From a virus: a DNA stretch of 64,000 bases. The translations under genes and the position numbers were made by a program. The stretch is taken from positions 1-64,000 of the IMG/VR virus record IMGVR_UViG_3300020378_001929; one strand, given 5' to 3'. Positions 6,987-15,500 of the stretch are shown here, one piece after another. The notes beneath the pieces were generated by a model. That model had not been told where the DNA came from. It saw only the letters and a program-made list of their open reading frames with translations, and ran no database searches. Each line of letters starts with the position of its first letter. Within the stretch, counting starts at the first letter, position 1.

Positions 6987-9024
6987 CACTATCATCCCTC
7001 TGTTCCAAATTTAAGTTATCAAACAAAACTTTTAACTGATTTTGGTTTTCTAATAATCTTTTTTCTTCCTCTTTAGAGTAAATAGTCATCTTGCTCTCGT
7101 AAACACCCGTGCCGCGGACGAGAGAGGACAATTCTGAAGCTCCGGGAAAATTCTTTCTACTTGTGCCAAATTCTGGGGCGGTGGCGCGGTTCATATTTTT
7201 CTTTCTTGGTCCAGATGATTTTCGGCGATCGCCAGAAGCAGAGTTCATTCTTGGCTCATACCAGCCATGGGATTTAGCAGTGGTTGTTTTTGTTTTTCCA
7301 CCTTCTCTCTTTGTTGTCTTGCCTGTGTCATCTCTTTTTCCAGGAGGTGCTGCCAATAGATCACCTTCTTCGCCGCCACCGCCGGCTTCGGGTTCAGTAC
7401 CGCCTAGATCTGCGGCGCCACCCAAATCGGCGCCGAAGTCATCTCCTCCTGGGGGACCTGCAAGATCTGGCTCGTCACCGACTGTACCTAGACCACCGGG
7501 CTCACCGGTGTCGCCACCCCCTAATTCACCGCCCGGGGCGGTTGCGGCAGCTTGCTCAGCTTCTGCGGCTGTTTCTAGGGCTGCCTCAAATCGACGGTCA
7601 TAAAACATTTCGCGACGGTTTCTAATAAACTCTTCATCAGACATTCCAAACAAAGTTTTTGCCAGCCACTGCTTAGAGAAAAACCCCTCCGTTGCTGATG
7701 AGGCTATATCAAATTTGGTTTTCCAGTGTTCTAGTTCTTGCATTTCTGCAATTTTTGATGGATTATTTAAGTTAACCTTGAACCCAACTAAGTCCTCATC
7801 GCGGTAACCAAGGGTGTAAAGATGTATGATTCCAATCTTTTCTAATTCTGTGATTACAGAGCGCTGCAAGCGCTGAACAGTTCTGGCAAATCTAATATCT
7901 TTTTGTGCGAGAGTTGTCTTGTCTTCCACTGCTTTTTCAGAATCAGAAGAAAGATATGCAGCTGGAATCTTTAGGGCTGAAAACAACTTGTCTCTCAAGT
8001 ACTTTACATCTTCGATATCACCCGTATGCTTGCCGCCACTTAGAGGTTCGATCTTTGTGCCACTAGTTCCTCCGCGAACAGGAATAAAAAAGTCTTCTTC
8101 AACAGAGAGTGGGTTATATCGTAAATCGACTCTGCCAGTATCAGGGTCGACCACCTGGTTTCTCTTCATTTGGGTCATTGCTTTTTGCATATATTGTTCT
8201 ATATCTTGCGGAGGGATTCCTCCAACATCGATATAGAAAACGCGGCGGTCAGGTGAGCGTACAATACGGTACGCCATCATAGCGTCTTCTAGAAGTGTTA
8301 ACTGGCGCCAGATGCGGCGCGCCGGCTCTAGTACAGACGTGCCGTAAGGATTATATTTGTCGTTCCCCAAAACTCTAAAATGACCAATTTGCCAATTTTC
8401 GAAAGTTAATCCTGCAGTATTCCACTGGTATTGTACATAATTGGGGTTTTTCTTGTCTTCGCCTTCCAGTCTCTCAACCTCTGCGGTGGGAAGACCGATA
8501 ACACTAGTAATTCCAATTTTCTCATCTAGGTCAAGATATAAGAAAAAATCCCCATACTTACACATGGCGCGGCACCAGGTAAAGAGATTATACTCAATGT
8601 TCAGGATATCATAATATAGAGAGTGCAGAATTAGTTTTATTTCTTCGTTGTCACACTTGATATCGATAACTTGCTGAAGTGTACTGTGTGTTGTCATTTC
8701 ATCTGCGTATATATCTAAAGCTGAAGCTATCTCAGGGGTATACTCCATTTGATCAAAATCAACATACCTCTCTGTTCTTGCTTGGCTAGCCATAGCTTGA
8801 GCCTGCAGGCTGTCATAGGGGTTATATGCCGTCTTCTTGAAGTCTTTGCCACTTGCAGAGGTGAACCTCGAAGAATATTTATCTAGATCTATTCTTCGAA
8901 GTCTGTGATTCGTTTGAGTCCTATATCCTGCAAGGGGACCAGAGAGGAGTCTCGTCAGGCGGCGAAACAATAAACTTTGCGGGTTTCTTGTGTTGTTCTT
9001 GTTGCTTTTTGTTTTTTTTGCCAT
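6970..9024 (-). CDS. 20: Portal vertex protein, T4 gp20-like
   Basis: Dodecameric head portal through which DNA is packaged and to which the neck attaches. The core is clearly gp20-like: MEYTPEIASALDIYADEMTT near residue 95, FTWCRAMCKYGDFFLYLD, AYRIVRSPDRRVFYIDVG near residue 255, then VRGGTSGTKIEPLSGG and KYLRDKLFSALKIPAAYL. At 684 residues it exceeds T4 gp20 (524). The excess is a C-terminal Gly/Asp/Pro low-complexity stretch (about residues 490-570) and a basic Ser/Thr/Lys tail (about 570-640). It begins 3 nt after the terminase stop and overlaps the next gene. The conserved core makes the call firm; the function of the tail is unknown. Confidence 0.93.
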   Translation of the reverse strand: MAKKTKSNKNNTRNPQSLLFRRLTRLLSGPLAGYRTQTNHRLRRIDLDKYSSRFTSASGKDFKKTAYNPYDSLQAQAMASQARTERYVDFDQMEYTPEIASALDIYADEMTTHSTLQQVIDIKCDNEEIKLILHSLYYDILNIEYNLFTWCRAMCKYGDFFLYLDLDEKIGITSVIGLPTAEVERLEGEDKKNPNYVQYQWNTAGLTFENWQIGHFRVLGNDKYNPYGTSVLEPARRIWRQLTLLEDAMMAYRIVRSPDRRVFYIDVGGIPPQDIEQYMQKAMTQMKRNQVVDPDTGRVDLRYNPLSVEEDFFIPVRGGTSGTKIEPLSGGKHTGDIEDVKYLRDKLFSALKIPAAYLSSDSEKAVEDKTTLAQKDIRFARTVQRLQRSVITELEKIGIIHLYTLGYRDEDLVGFKVNLNNPSKIAEMQELEHWKTKFDIASSATEGFFSKQWLAKTLFGMSDEEFIRNRREMFYDRRFEAALETAAEAEQAAATAPGGELGGGDTGEPGGLGTVGDEPDLAGPPGGDDFGADLGGAADLGGTEPEAGGGGEEGDLLAAPPGKRDDTGKTTKREGGKTKTTTAKSHGWYEPRMNSASGDRRKSSGPRKKNMNRATAPEFGTSRKNFPGASELSSLVRGTGVYESKMTIYSKEEEKRLLENQNQLKVLFDNLNLEQRDDSDETEA

Positions 9025-9027
9025 ATC

Positions 9028-10614
9028 TTATCCTTTAAATAACCAAGGAAACTGCTCAATATTATTAGCATGCTTCTTAGCGCTGTCTTGGAGTTTCATA
9101 TTTGTAACTCCGATCATGCCATTTATTCTAGTGTCTAACTCATTACTAGTCTTAGTTATAGCACCAAGAAAAGCCTTGTTGTACTCAAAGTCTCTTTGAC
9201 TAGATGCTAGAGCAGTGTCTCGAACCCAACACCCAACGGCGCATGCCATAATGAGGTCGTCATTATAGGACCTCATTGCTTCTGCTCTTCCATGGTTCCA
9301 AATAAACGTTTTCATCTCAGACAAAAGTCTTGTTGAATATATCTTAATTAGGTTGTTTCTTATGAATTCTTCCATCTTTGCAACAATCAGTGGTCTAGTC
9401 TTTGAAGTCATGGTAAACCCAGCAACAGCATTCGACATATTTTCTGCCTGGTACTCCTCTACAAACTCATGTGTAGACTTTACAGAATAATATAAATTAG
9501 GATATGCCGATTCTTTTAATTTATCCAAGACCGCGAAGCCGACGGTGTTGTTTTCCACTACCATCAAACACTTACCATATTCTAACCCAATATCATATAA
9601 AATTTTAGAAAAAATATCAGGAGTACATTTGCCTCTATATTCTGCAACTACCTCCATAGTCCTCGTCTTGAAAACTAGGGCTGTTGAATAATCTTTTCCG
9701 TCACCGCGGGCAACGTCGGCGGAGATAAAATAATCTTCCGATGCTTGATAATTCTCCCAAATCCACAAGTTTCTATCAAACCCCGTTCTATATTTCGGCT
9801 CAGCTACCATATTCAAATAAACTTCCAGATCTTCCGCGGCGAATACAGTCTCTCCAGACATGTTAAAATTACATTCAAGCTCTTGTGCAATTTCCCTGCG
9901 GGACATGTTTCTTGTCTCTTTCTCAAACCACTGCTCGTCGCGGTCGGGGTGGACGTCCCAAGGCAACACTGTTGGGTGAAAATCATTTGAGCTAGTTTCA
10001 GATTCTGTATATACCTTGTGAAACCAATTACCCACGCCGTTAGGCGTTGATAGAGCTATACATCGCCCACCGGTTGAAAGGGTAGGATAAAGACCCATCC
10101 ACAACTCCTCTAGTCCCTCTACGTGTGCTGCCTCGTCAATAACCAACAAAGACAAAGCTTCTGAACGACCTGCGTCGCCTGACGTGCTCGATGCTTTGAT
10201 TTGTGAACCATTTGAAAGGACAAAGCTTGTCCTGTTGTCAATGTCGACTTTAGAAATAGTAAGCCATGGTGGTAGGTTTTTTATTATTGCTTTAACTTTC
10301 TTGACCAGGTTCGCTGCAGTGCTAAACTTAGTCGCAATAACCAAAACGTTCTTCTCCCTATGGAACATCATCATCCAGGCTACGTATGCAGCTGTTATGG
10401 TAGATATACCCAACTGCCTAGCCTTTAGGATCACATTGAACCTATAGTCTTCAAAGTCTTTAAGCAGATCTTTTTGGAAGTCGTAAAGATGAAAGGGTAT
10501 CAACCCTCTTTGTGGGTGAGTGATCTTTGCGTAAGTGTTGATAAAATAGTCTGGCGTCTTTCCGCATTTGACTATTTCTCTCATTATTTCCTTCTTCGAT
10601 AAGGAAAAGGTCAT
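9028..10614 (-). CDS. 17: Terminase large subunit, T4 gp17-like
   Basis: DNA-packaging ATPase and headful nuclease that docks on the portal. At 528 residues it is slightly shorter than T4 gp17 (610). The N-terminal ATPase has an adenine-binding region (HLYDFQKDLL, residues 42-51), a Walker A-like KARQLGIST (64-72), Walker B LLVIDEAAHVE (156-166) and a coupling motif region ALSTPNGVGNWFHK. The C-terminal RNase H-fold nuclease is marked by ADVARGDGKDYSTALVF (about 298-314), CLMVVENNTVG and YNDDLIMACAVG, giving the acidic triad. The start is 1 nt after the upstream stop. No separate small-terminase gene is recognised nearby, though the preceding unknown gene is a candidate by position. Confidence 0.95.
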   Translation of the reverse strand: MTFSLSKKEIMREIVKCGKTPDYFINTYAKITHPQRGLIPFHLYDFQKDLLKDFEDYRFNVILKARQLGISTITAAYVAWMMMFHREKNVLVIATKFSTAANLVKKVKAIIKNLPPWLTISKVDIDNRTSFVLSNGSQIKASSTSGDAGRSEALSLLVIDEAAHVEGLEELWMGLYPTLSTGGRCIALSTPNGVGNWFHKVYTESETSSNDFHPTVLPWDVHPDRDEQWFEKETRNMSRREIAQELECNFNMSGETVFAAEDLEVYLNMVAEPKYRTGFDRNLWIWENYQASEDYFISADVARGDGKDYSTALVFKTRTMEVVAEYRGKCTPDIFSKILYDIGLEYGKCLMVVENNTVGFAVLDKLKESAYPNLYYSVKSTHEFVEEYQAENMSNAVAGFTMTSKTRPLIVAKMEEFIRNNLIKIYSTRLLSEMKTFIWNHGRAEAMRSYNDDLIMACAVGCWVRDTALASSQRDFEYNKAFLGAITKTSNELDTRINGMIGVTNMKLQDSAKKHANNIEQFPWLFKG

Positions 10615-10615
10615 A

Positions 10616-11149
10616 CTAGCTCTTTATTTTTTCATTTGACGGGCGTTTACCGCCGATGCCGCTCAGTGCTACCATTTTCTTGAACTCAGGCTCTACTTCT
10701 CTTCCATCTGTATAGGAATCGTTAGGTTCGGCATCTGTGCCACCAATCTTATAACACTTGTGAACCTTTACGCTGCAGCGGATACGAGAAATATATTCTA
10801 CAAGAACATCAACTTCGCTTGGGTCAGAAAGACTCAGGGCACTTTTCTTTATTTTTTTATATTCCTTCTGTATGAAGGATTTTATGTTTTCAACCATTGA
10901 TTCCATCTCCCCCTCAAATCCATTTGAATGGACTTCCTTGAGTGGAATCTCTGCATGATACTTGATGTGGAGACGGTCACCGGAAACTGAAGCACCAAAG
11001 CCATCCATAATTCGGTGGTCAATGAGAGGGTTTCCCTCTTCTCTTCGTAAGCCAATTTTTATAGGCTCTCCGCTTTCGTCTAGTGCGCCGTCGTAAGTGT
11101 TTGATAGTACCTGAGAGATACAGTCGATAATTTCTAAAGTTGTTGCCAT
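10616..11149 (-). CDS. Unknown protein preceding terminase (177 aa)
   Basis: First gene behind the tandem late promoter elements, ending 1 nt before the terminase start. The 177 residues show an N-terminal helix (TLEIIDCISQVLSNTYDGA), a beta-rich middle (GASVSGDRLHIKYHAEIPLKEVH), a Lys-rich helix (FIQKEYKKIKK) and a polar tail. No domain is recognised. Position directly before the large terminase would suit a small terminase or a neck/completion protein, but the sequence lacks an obvious helix-turn-helix or coiled coil, so the function stays open. GAGGG lies about 10 nt before the ATG. Confidence 0.7.
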   Translation of the reverse strand: MATTLEIIDCISQVLSNTYDGALDESGEPIKIGLRREEGNPLIDHRIMDGFGASVSGDRLHIKYHAEIPLKEVHSNGFEGEMESMVENIKSFIQKEYKKIKKSALSLSDPSEVDVLVEYISRIRCSVKVHKCYKIGGTDAEPNDSYTDGREVEPEFKKMVALSGIGGKRPSNEKIKS

Positions 11150-11168
11150 AAGTAAAAAACCCTCTATT

Positions 11169-11177
11169 ATAAATAGT
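11169..11177 (-). promoter_or_regulatory. Putative late promoter element (proximal of a pair), terminase block
   Basis: Minus-strand ACTATTTAT (context GAACTATTTATAATAG), 20 nt before the ATG at 11149 and 16 bp downstream of a second copy. The closeness to the start codon would give a very short leader. Confidence 0.5.
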
Positions 11178-11184
11178 TCGTAAT

Positions 11185-11193
11185 ATAAATAGT
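11185..11193 (-). promoter_or_regulatory. Putative late promoter element (distal of a pair), terminase block
   Basis: Minus-strand ACTATTTAT (context TAACTATTTATATTACG), 36 nt before the ATG at 11149, overlapping the stop codon of the upstream zinc-ribbon gene by one base. It is in tandem with the copy at 11169-11177 at 16-bp spacing. Confidence 0.5.
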
Positions 11194-11561
11194 TACTTCT
11201 TTGGTCTCCATCCCGTTTTCCATCGATCTAGTCTGCCCTCTACGTATTGTATATAACATTTAAAGCAGCATTCAAATTTAACCATGTACATGTTGTCGTG
11301 TGCCTTTACCGAATACTCGCCACAAACAGGACACGTCCGAGACTCGGAATCACCGGTGGTTTTATCTATAAGATCAAAACCCTCCTTGCTTGTTTTTTGC
11401 TTCTCGCGTGACTTATTTTCATGAAAATGCTTTAAACTTTCAAGATAAGCCTTCTCCTTTTCTTTACTCCAGCCGCTCTTTGGGTTTGCTATAGCTTCCT
11501 TGCCATACTTCTCTTTTATGGCTTTTTCATATTTTGCTATTTCGTTAAAATCTTTTTTCAT
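11193..11561 (-). CDS. Zinc-ribbon protein, unknown role
   Basis: A 122-residue protein whose N-terminal two thirds are charged and helical and whose C-terminus holds a four-cysteine zinc ribbon: CPVC then, after about 20 residues, CCFKC. It is followed by IQYVEGRLDRWKTGWRPKK. The start is placed at 11561 rather than an in-frame ATG 60 nt further up, because the longer form would run deep into the upstream membrane protein gene. At 11561 the ATG lies 1 nt after that gene's stop. I do not recognise the family; metal binding is inferred from the cysteines. It ends where the late promoter pair begins. Confidence 0.7.
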   Translation of the reverse strand: MKKDFNEIAKYEKAIKEKYGKEAIANPKSGWSKEKEKAYLESLKHFHENKSREKQKTSKEGFDLIDKTTGDSESRTCPVCGEYSVKAHDNMYMVKFECCFKCYIQYVEGRLDRWKTGWRPKK

Positions 11562-11562
11562 A

Positions 11563-12030
11563 TCAATTAAGTGTACTAAGGGCAACTGCATTGGCGATGG
11601 TCGAACCGACGTAATAGACAATCAAAGTTGCTGCAATGCCGCCGCCGAACCACAAGTACCAGTAATCGTTTGGTCTGTCTAGAGCTATTTGTTCCAATTT
11701 CTGGTTCTCTACTTGAAGGGCTGCTATAGTTTTTTCGGAAAGCTCCTTATGATACTCCAAGTCTACAGCAAGTGAACCAATCCGCAAATCAAAATCTGCC
11801 TTTTGTTTCTCTAGTTCTTTAGAAATTTCAAGTTGACACCTTTCTTGTTCTGACTCTTTATCTGCGATTAATTTAGCTGCGGCAGGTATATTAAAACACC
11901 ATGCTTGAAAGGGTACTTTATCTCCCTTTTTCAACTTGGTAACTGTTGGCTCAGAGGCTACGCTTACTGTAGTAAAACTAATCAGTAACAGTAAAACCAA
12001 AAAGGCTTTCGATTTTTTCGCTAATTTCAT
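11563..12030 (-). CDS. Envelope protein with signal peptide, coiled coil and C-terminal TM; spanin-like candidate
   Basis: A 155-residue protein with a typical Sec signal peptide (MKLAKKSKAFLVLLLLISF..SVAS, likely cleaved after SVA). A short beta segment contains GDKVPFQAWCFNIPAAAKLI, then come a long coiled coil (about residues 55-115) and one C-terminal transmembrane helix (YWYLWFGGGIAATLIVYYVG). There is no lipobox cysteine after the signal, so it is not a classical o-spanin. The topology (exported coiled coil anchored at the C-terminus) and its start inside the upstream N-anchored coiled-coil gene resemble Rz/Rz1 spanin pairs that fuse the membranes during lysis. The lysis role is an inference from topology and neighbours. 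Confidence 0.72.
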   Translation of the reverse strand: MKLAKKSKAFLVLLLLISFTTVSVASEPTVTKLKKGDKVPFQAWCFNIPAAAKLIADKESEQERCQLEISKELEKQKADFDLRIGSLAVDLEYHKELSEKTIAALQVENQKLEQIALDRPNDYWYLWFGGGIAATLIVYYVGSTIANAVALSTLN

Positions 12031-12364
12031 CGGGGTTATTTTCCGCTCTCTTAATAATCTCTTTAACTTTCTTTTTTTCTTTTCTAGAAAGCTCTTTTTC
12101 TTTTATTGCATATTTCTTTTCTATTTTAGCAAGAGTTTCCTTATATTTTAAGATAAGTTCTTCTCTTTTTTGTATTTCTACATTTCTTGCATCTTGAAGT
12201 GCCTGTATTTGACTTTCGTACGATCTCTTTCTTGCGTTTAAGGTTTCAATAGCCGCTTGGTTGCTTTTTCGAGCAAAGATAAAAATACCGATTGACCATA
12301 TAGTCATGGCAAAAATCTTCCAATGCTTCTTTATAAAAAGCCAAGCTAGCCTTAGTTGAGTCAT
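11978..12364 (-). CDS. N-anchored coiled-coil protein; i-spanin (Rz)-like candidate
   Basis: A 128-residue protein with an N-terminal transmembrane helix (about residues 16-31, WKIFAMTIWSIGIFIFA), then almost continuous charged coiled coil with repeated EKK/KEKE. This is the architecture of inner-membrane spanins. Its ATG overlaps the upstream holin-like stop (ATGA), and the next gene begins 53 nt before its end in another frame, as Rz1 does within Rz. No endolysin is present in this window, so the lysis module would be incomplete or split. The call is from topology, not sequence similarity. Confidence 0.68.
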   Translation of the reverse strand: MTQLRLAWLFIKKHWKIFAMTIWSIGIFIFARKSNQAAIETLNARKRSYESQIQALQDARNVEIQKREELILKYKETLAKIEKKYAIKEKELSRKEKKKVKEIIKRAENNPDEISEKIESLFGFTVTD

Positions 12365-12567
12365 CGGTCAGAAGGTCCGTGCTTCCACTTAACCGCCATA
12401 TCCACAAGAGCTTGAGTGCCAATGTATGCTAATGTAATAGCGGTCCAATTATCACTAGTAACTGTCCCATATGCACAGAGACCTGTTGCTGTTAACCAGG
12501 CAAGGAACTTCCTTGATATAAACCTTTCTGTATACTTGTCAGCAAATGCTTTAATTTGTGCCACCAT
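12361..12567 (-). CDS. Small membrane protein, holin-like candidate
   Basis: A 68-residue protein with an amphipathic N-terminus (QIKAFADKYTERFISRKFLAW), two hydrophobic segments (about residues 23-35 and 43-58) and a short charged tail (VKWKHGPSDR). FISRKFLAWLTATGL followed by a two-segment layout is common among small phage holins. It begins behind CAGGAGG, 14 nt after the fused nuclease gene, and is coupled to two coiled-coil envelope proteins. Holin function would be to permeabilise the inner membrane at lysis; this is inferred from size, topology and neighbours. Confidence 0.6.
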   Translation of the reverse strand: MVAQIKAFADKYTERFISRKFLAWLTATGLCAYGTVTSDNWTAITLAYIGTQALVDMAVKWKHGPSDR

Positions 12568-12581
12568 AAATCCTCCTGTTA

Positions 12582-15500
12582 TTATAGATTGACGTGTGCG
12601 TATCCGGATTTCTTTTCTATATTAATCTGCATATCAACACAATCTTTTAAACTATCTAAGTGCGAAATAAGAAGCACTGTTTTAAAGTAACCTTTTACCA
12701 TGTCCAGTATGCGAACAAAGCCTTCCATGTTCTCTTCATCTAGTGCCGTACCTGGTTCATCTAATATAAATAGATCAGACTTCGGCAAACTTGACACAGT
12801 TAAAAACGCTAGTCGGATCGCCATGCTTGCAATCGTCTTCTCTGCGCCAGAACCCATTTCTAATGGTCTTGGATCGTGACTTGGGTGCTTAATAAAAATA
12901 TCAAGTTTGTCTTCGTTATTAGAAATAAATACTTCAAATTCTACAATGTTGGTAAGAATTTTTGAAATTTCTTGATTTATGTAAGGCAATCTTTCTTTGA
13001 TGATCTCATAGGAAACACCGTTTGGATGACAACAAACCATAAAAAGATGATATGCGGCGAAATCTTGCTCTAGTTGCTGAAACTCTCTGTGTTGTTGTTG
13101 AGTGTGTAGCAGCTTTTGTTCTGATGAGCCGTGCCTCTTGTGGAGTTGCATTATTTTCTGATCGCAAGTCGTTAGTTCTGATTCTTTATCTGAGATTTGC
13201 TTCTTCAAATTTTCTTTGTCTTTTAGGAGCTGCTTAAGGTTTTCGATAGCCTCTCTGTTTTCTTCGTATTCTGTTGCTTTAGTTTTCAAGCTGTCAAGCT
13301 CAACCTGCTCTTTAAATAAAAGACTATCAGCTCGCTCAATAATCAAATTACTAGTTGTTATAGAATTGGCGAGATCATCTCTTTTCCTAACTAACAAATC
13401 ATGCTTCTTTATATACTCATCTACTTTTACCTGCTCTTTGTGTGAATGCATCTTGCCAACATCGTTAATTTTGTTAGAAACTAGGGATATTTCCAAAGTC
13501 TTTTCTTCAACAGTTTCATTAATCAACGGAACACAACTAACACATAGTTTATCTTGCTCGGTGACCAGCAAAGTTTTTTGCTCTGACAAAGTTTTTAAAA
13601 GTAAGATTAAATTCTGTAATTCTTCATTAACCCTTTTGAACGATTCTTTCTTTTTCTTATACTTTTCAACTTCAAAATCTTCTAAAAATTTTTCGATTTT
13701 TTCATATTTAATTTTGCTCTCATCAAGGTTTTGTTGAGCTAGTATCTTTTTTTTATTTATCTGTAAGATAGACCTTTCTTTTTCAGTTATTTTTTTAGCT
13801 GTCATGACAGGGTCAATAACTTCAGCTGGAACTGATTCTATCTTGTCTTGCAAATCGTTCAGCTCTCTCGCCAAAAGAGACAGGTCTTCTTTTAACGTAT
13901 TGCAAATTGCCTTGTTTCTCTCAATTGCCAACTCACCCTTGACAATTTCTTCTTTGATATTTTTGATGTCTGTATCAAAATCAATACCCTCTAGGCGTCG
14001 TAGAGATGCTTTTATATCAGCAGAAGCTTCTTTAGCCATCTTAAACTTCTTGTCGAAGATCTCAAGATCCAAAAACTTTGCAAGAAACTCTTTTCTTTTT
14101 GTTGACCCTTCATTGATAAAAGACAGGGAATCTAGTTGAGATGCCATGGAGGTTGCTAAAAAATCCGGGAGAGTGCCAAAATACTTCCTCACATTCTTAT
14201 CAGTGTCTTGCCTGGAGGTGCCATTTAATCCTGTGTGGTTTCCTATCGTATCCTGTGAATAGAACTCCAGGTCAGTTGTCGCTTCTTGGGTTTCCACTCC
14301 CTTAAGTCTCTTGATATACTTATTTGACCTTCTTTCGATGATATAATCTGTATCATCAACTTTAATTGTTGCTGTTGCTGTGCACTCATCCTTATTTTGG
14401 TTTATGATGTTTAAATTCTTGCGAATAGATTTAGAAGTAGAATTGTACATAGAGTACAGCAAAGTGTCTACGATAGAAGATTTGCCCGAATAATTCTTTC
14501 CGAAAATACCCACAATGCCTTCTAACTTCGTGAAATCAATAGTGTTCCCTTCGCCATAATTGAAGAGGTTGTCCCACTCTAACTTCTGAAGGGACCAGTT
14601 GACATTTCTCATCACATCTTCATTTTCTTCAATTTGCTTATTAAACTCTTTGTTTAACTCATAGACCCTTTCTAGCACTTCTTCTGTCGCTTCATATTCT
14701 TTCAAATATTCAGCCATTAAAGTCTCCTGAGTTTTAATGTCTCGCAAGTCCTGTTTCTCTAAACCCGCAGGAGCTGCAACTTTGATTTGTTTTCCAGCTG
14801 CTCTATTAAGGTAGGTTACTGACTCTGGATTGTATTTATACTTTACAATGTCTACTGCCTTTCTTACCTTATCCAAGGAAACATTGCTTTCTGACACTAT
14901 TCTAAGGCGGGCGCCTTCTGGTGGTTTTGTTCTTGGTAGGTTTCCCTTCTCACTTAAAGTTAGAGTGATAAAAGGTTTTGGATTATTAAATGTGATAAGC
15001 TTATTAGTAAAAATATCTTTACTTTCAATATCCCATAGTAAATAGCCCTTGTCTAGTGATTCTCCGAAGTTCTGCTGAACTGTTGAGCCGGCATACCATA
15101 TCCGACCTTCCTTATCTAGTTTCTGTGTTTTATGAATATCTCCAAGGAAAGCAAAGTCAAAATCTTCAAAAATTTCTATGCTGTGATCTCCTCCTAGGGT
15201 CCAGTTCTGATCTGTCTTAGATTTGTCAATTGCGCCATGGTACAGAGCTATGTTGACTAGGCTCTGGTCTGTTGGGCTGACCCAATTCTCCTCATCGAAC
15301 ACAGATAAAACATTTAAGCAAAACTTATCATCTATTTTGATCTCGCCGGCGTTTTTGAGTAAAATAAGGTTAGGGTCATCTATAGCTTTAGCGATTGGGG
15401 AGAGGGCATCTTGCCTTGAGCCATTACGCAAATTGCCGTCGTGGTTTCCTAAAATAATATAGGTTGGAGCAATTGCAGCAAGACTTTGAAAAAAGTCCCG

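Noticed and set aside
7109-7603. Plus-strand 164-codon Pro/Ser-rich open frame
   Set aside because: Antisense shadow of the Gly/Asp-rich portal tail; composition is explained by the opposite strand.
11562-11621. Longer N-terminus for the zinc-ribbon protein (start at 11621)
   Set aside because: The extra 20 residues lie over the transmembrane end of the upstream gene and have no separate ribosome site.
12581-12586. TATAAT ahead of the holin-like gene as a promoter
   Set aside because: It overlaps the stop codon of the nuclease fusion (CTA TAA T) and no -35 hexamer lies about 17 nt upstream.
13216-13737. Plus-strand 173-codon frame within the Mre11-Rad50 gene
   Set aside because: Antisense to the coiled-coil arm of Rad50; Leu/Ser/Phe-rich composition is the usual reverse of Lys/Glu-rich helices.
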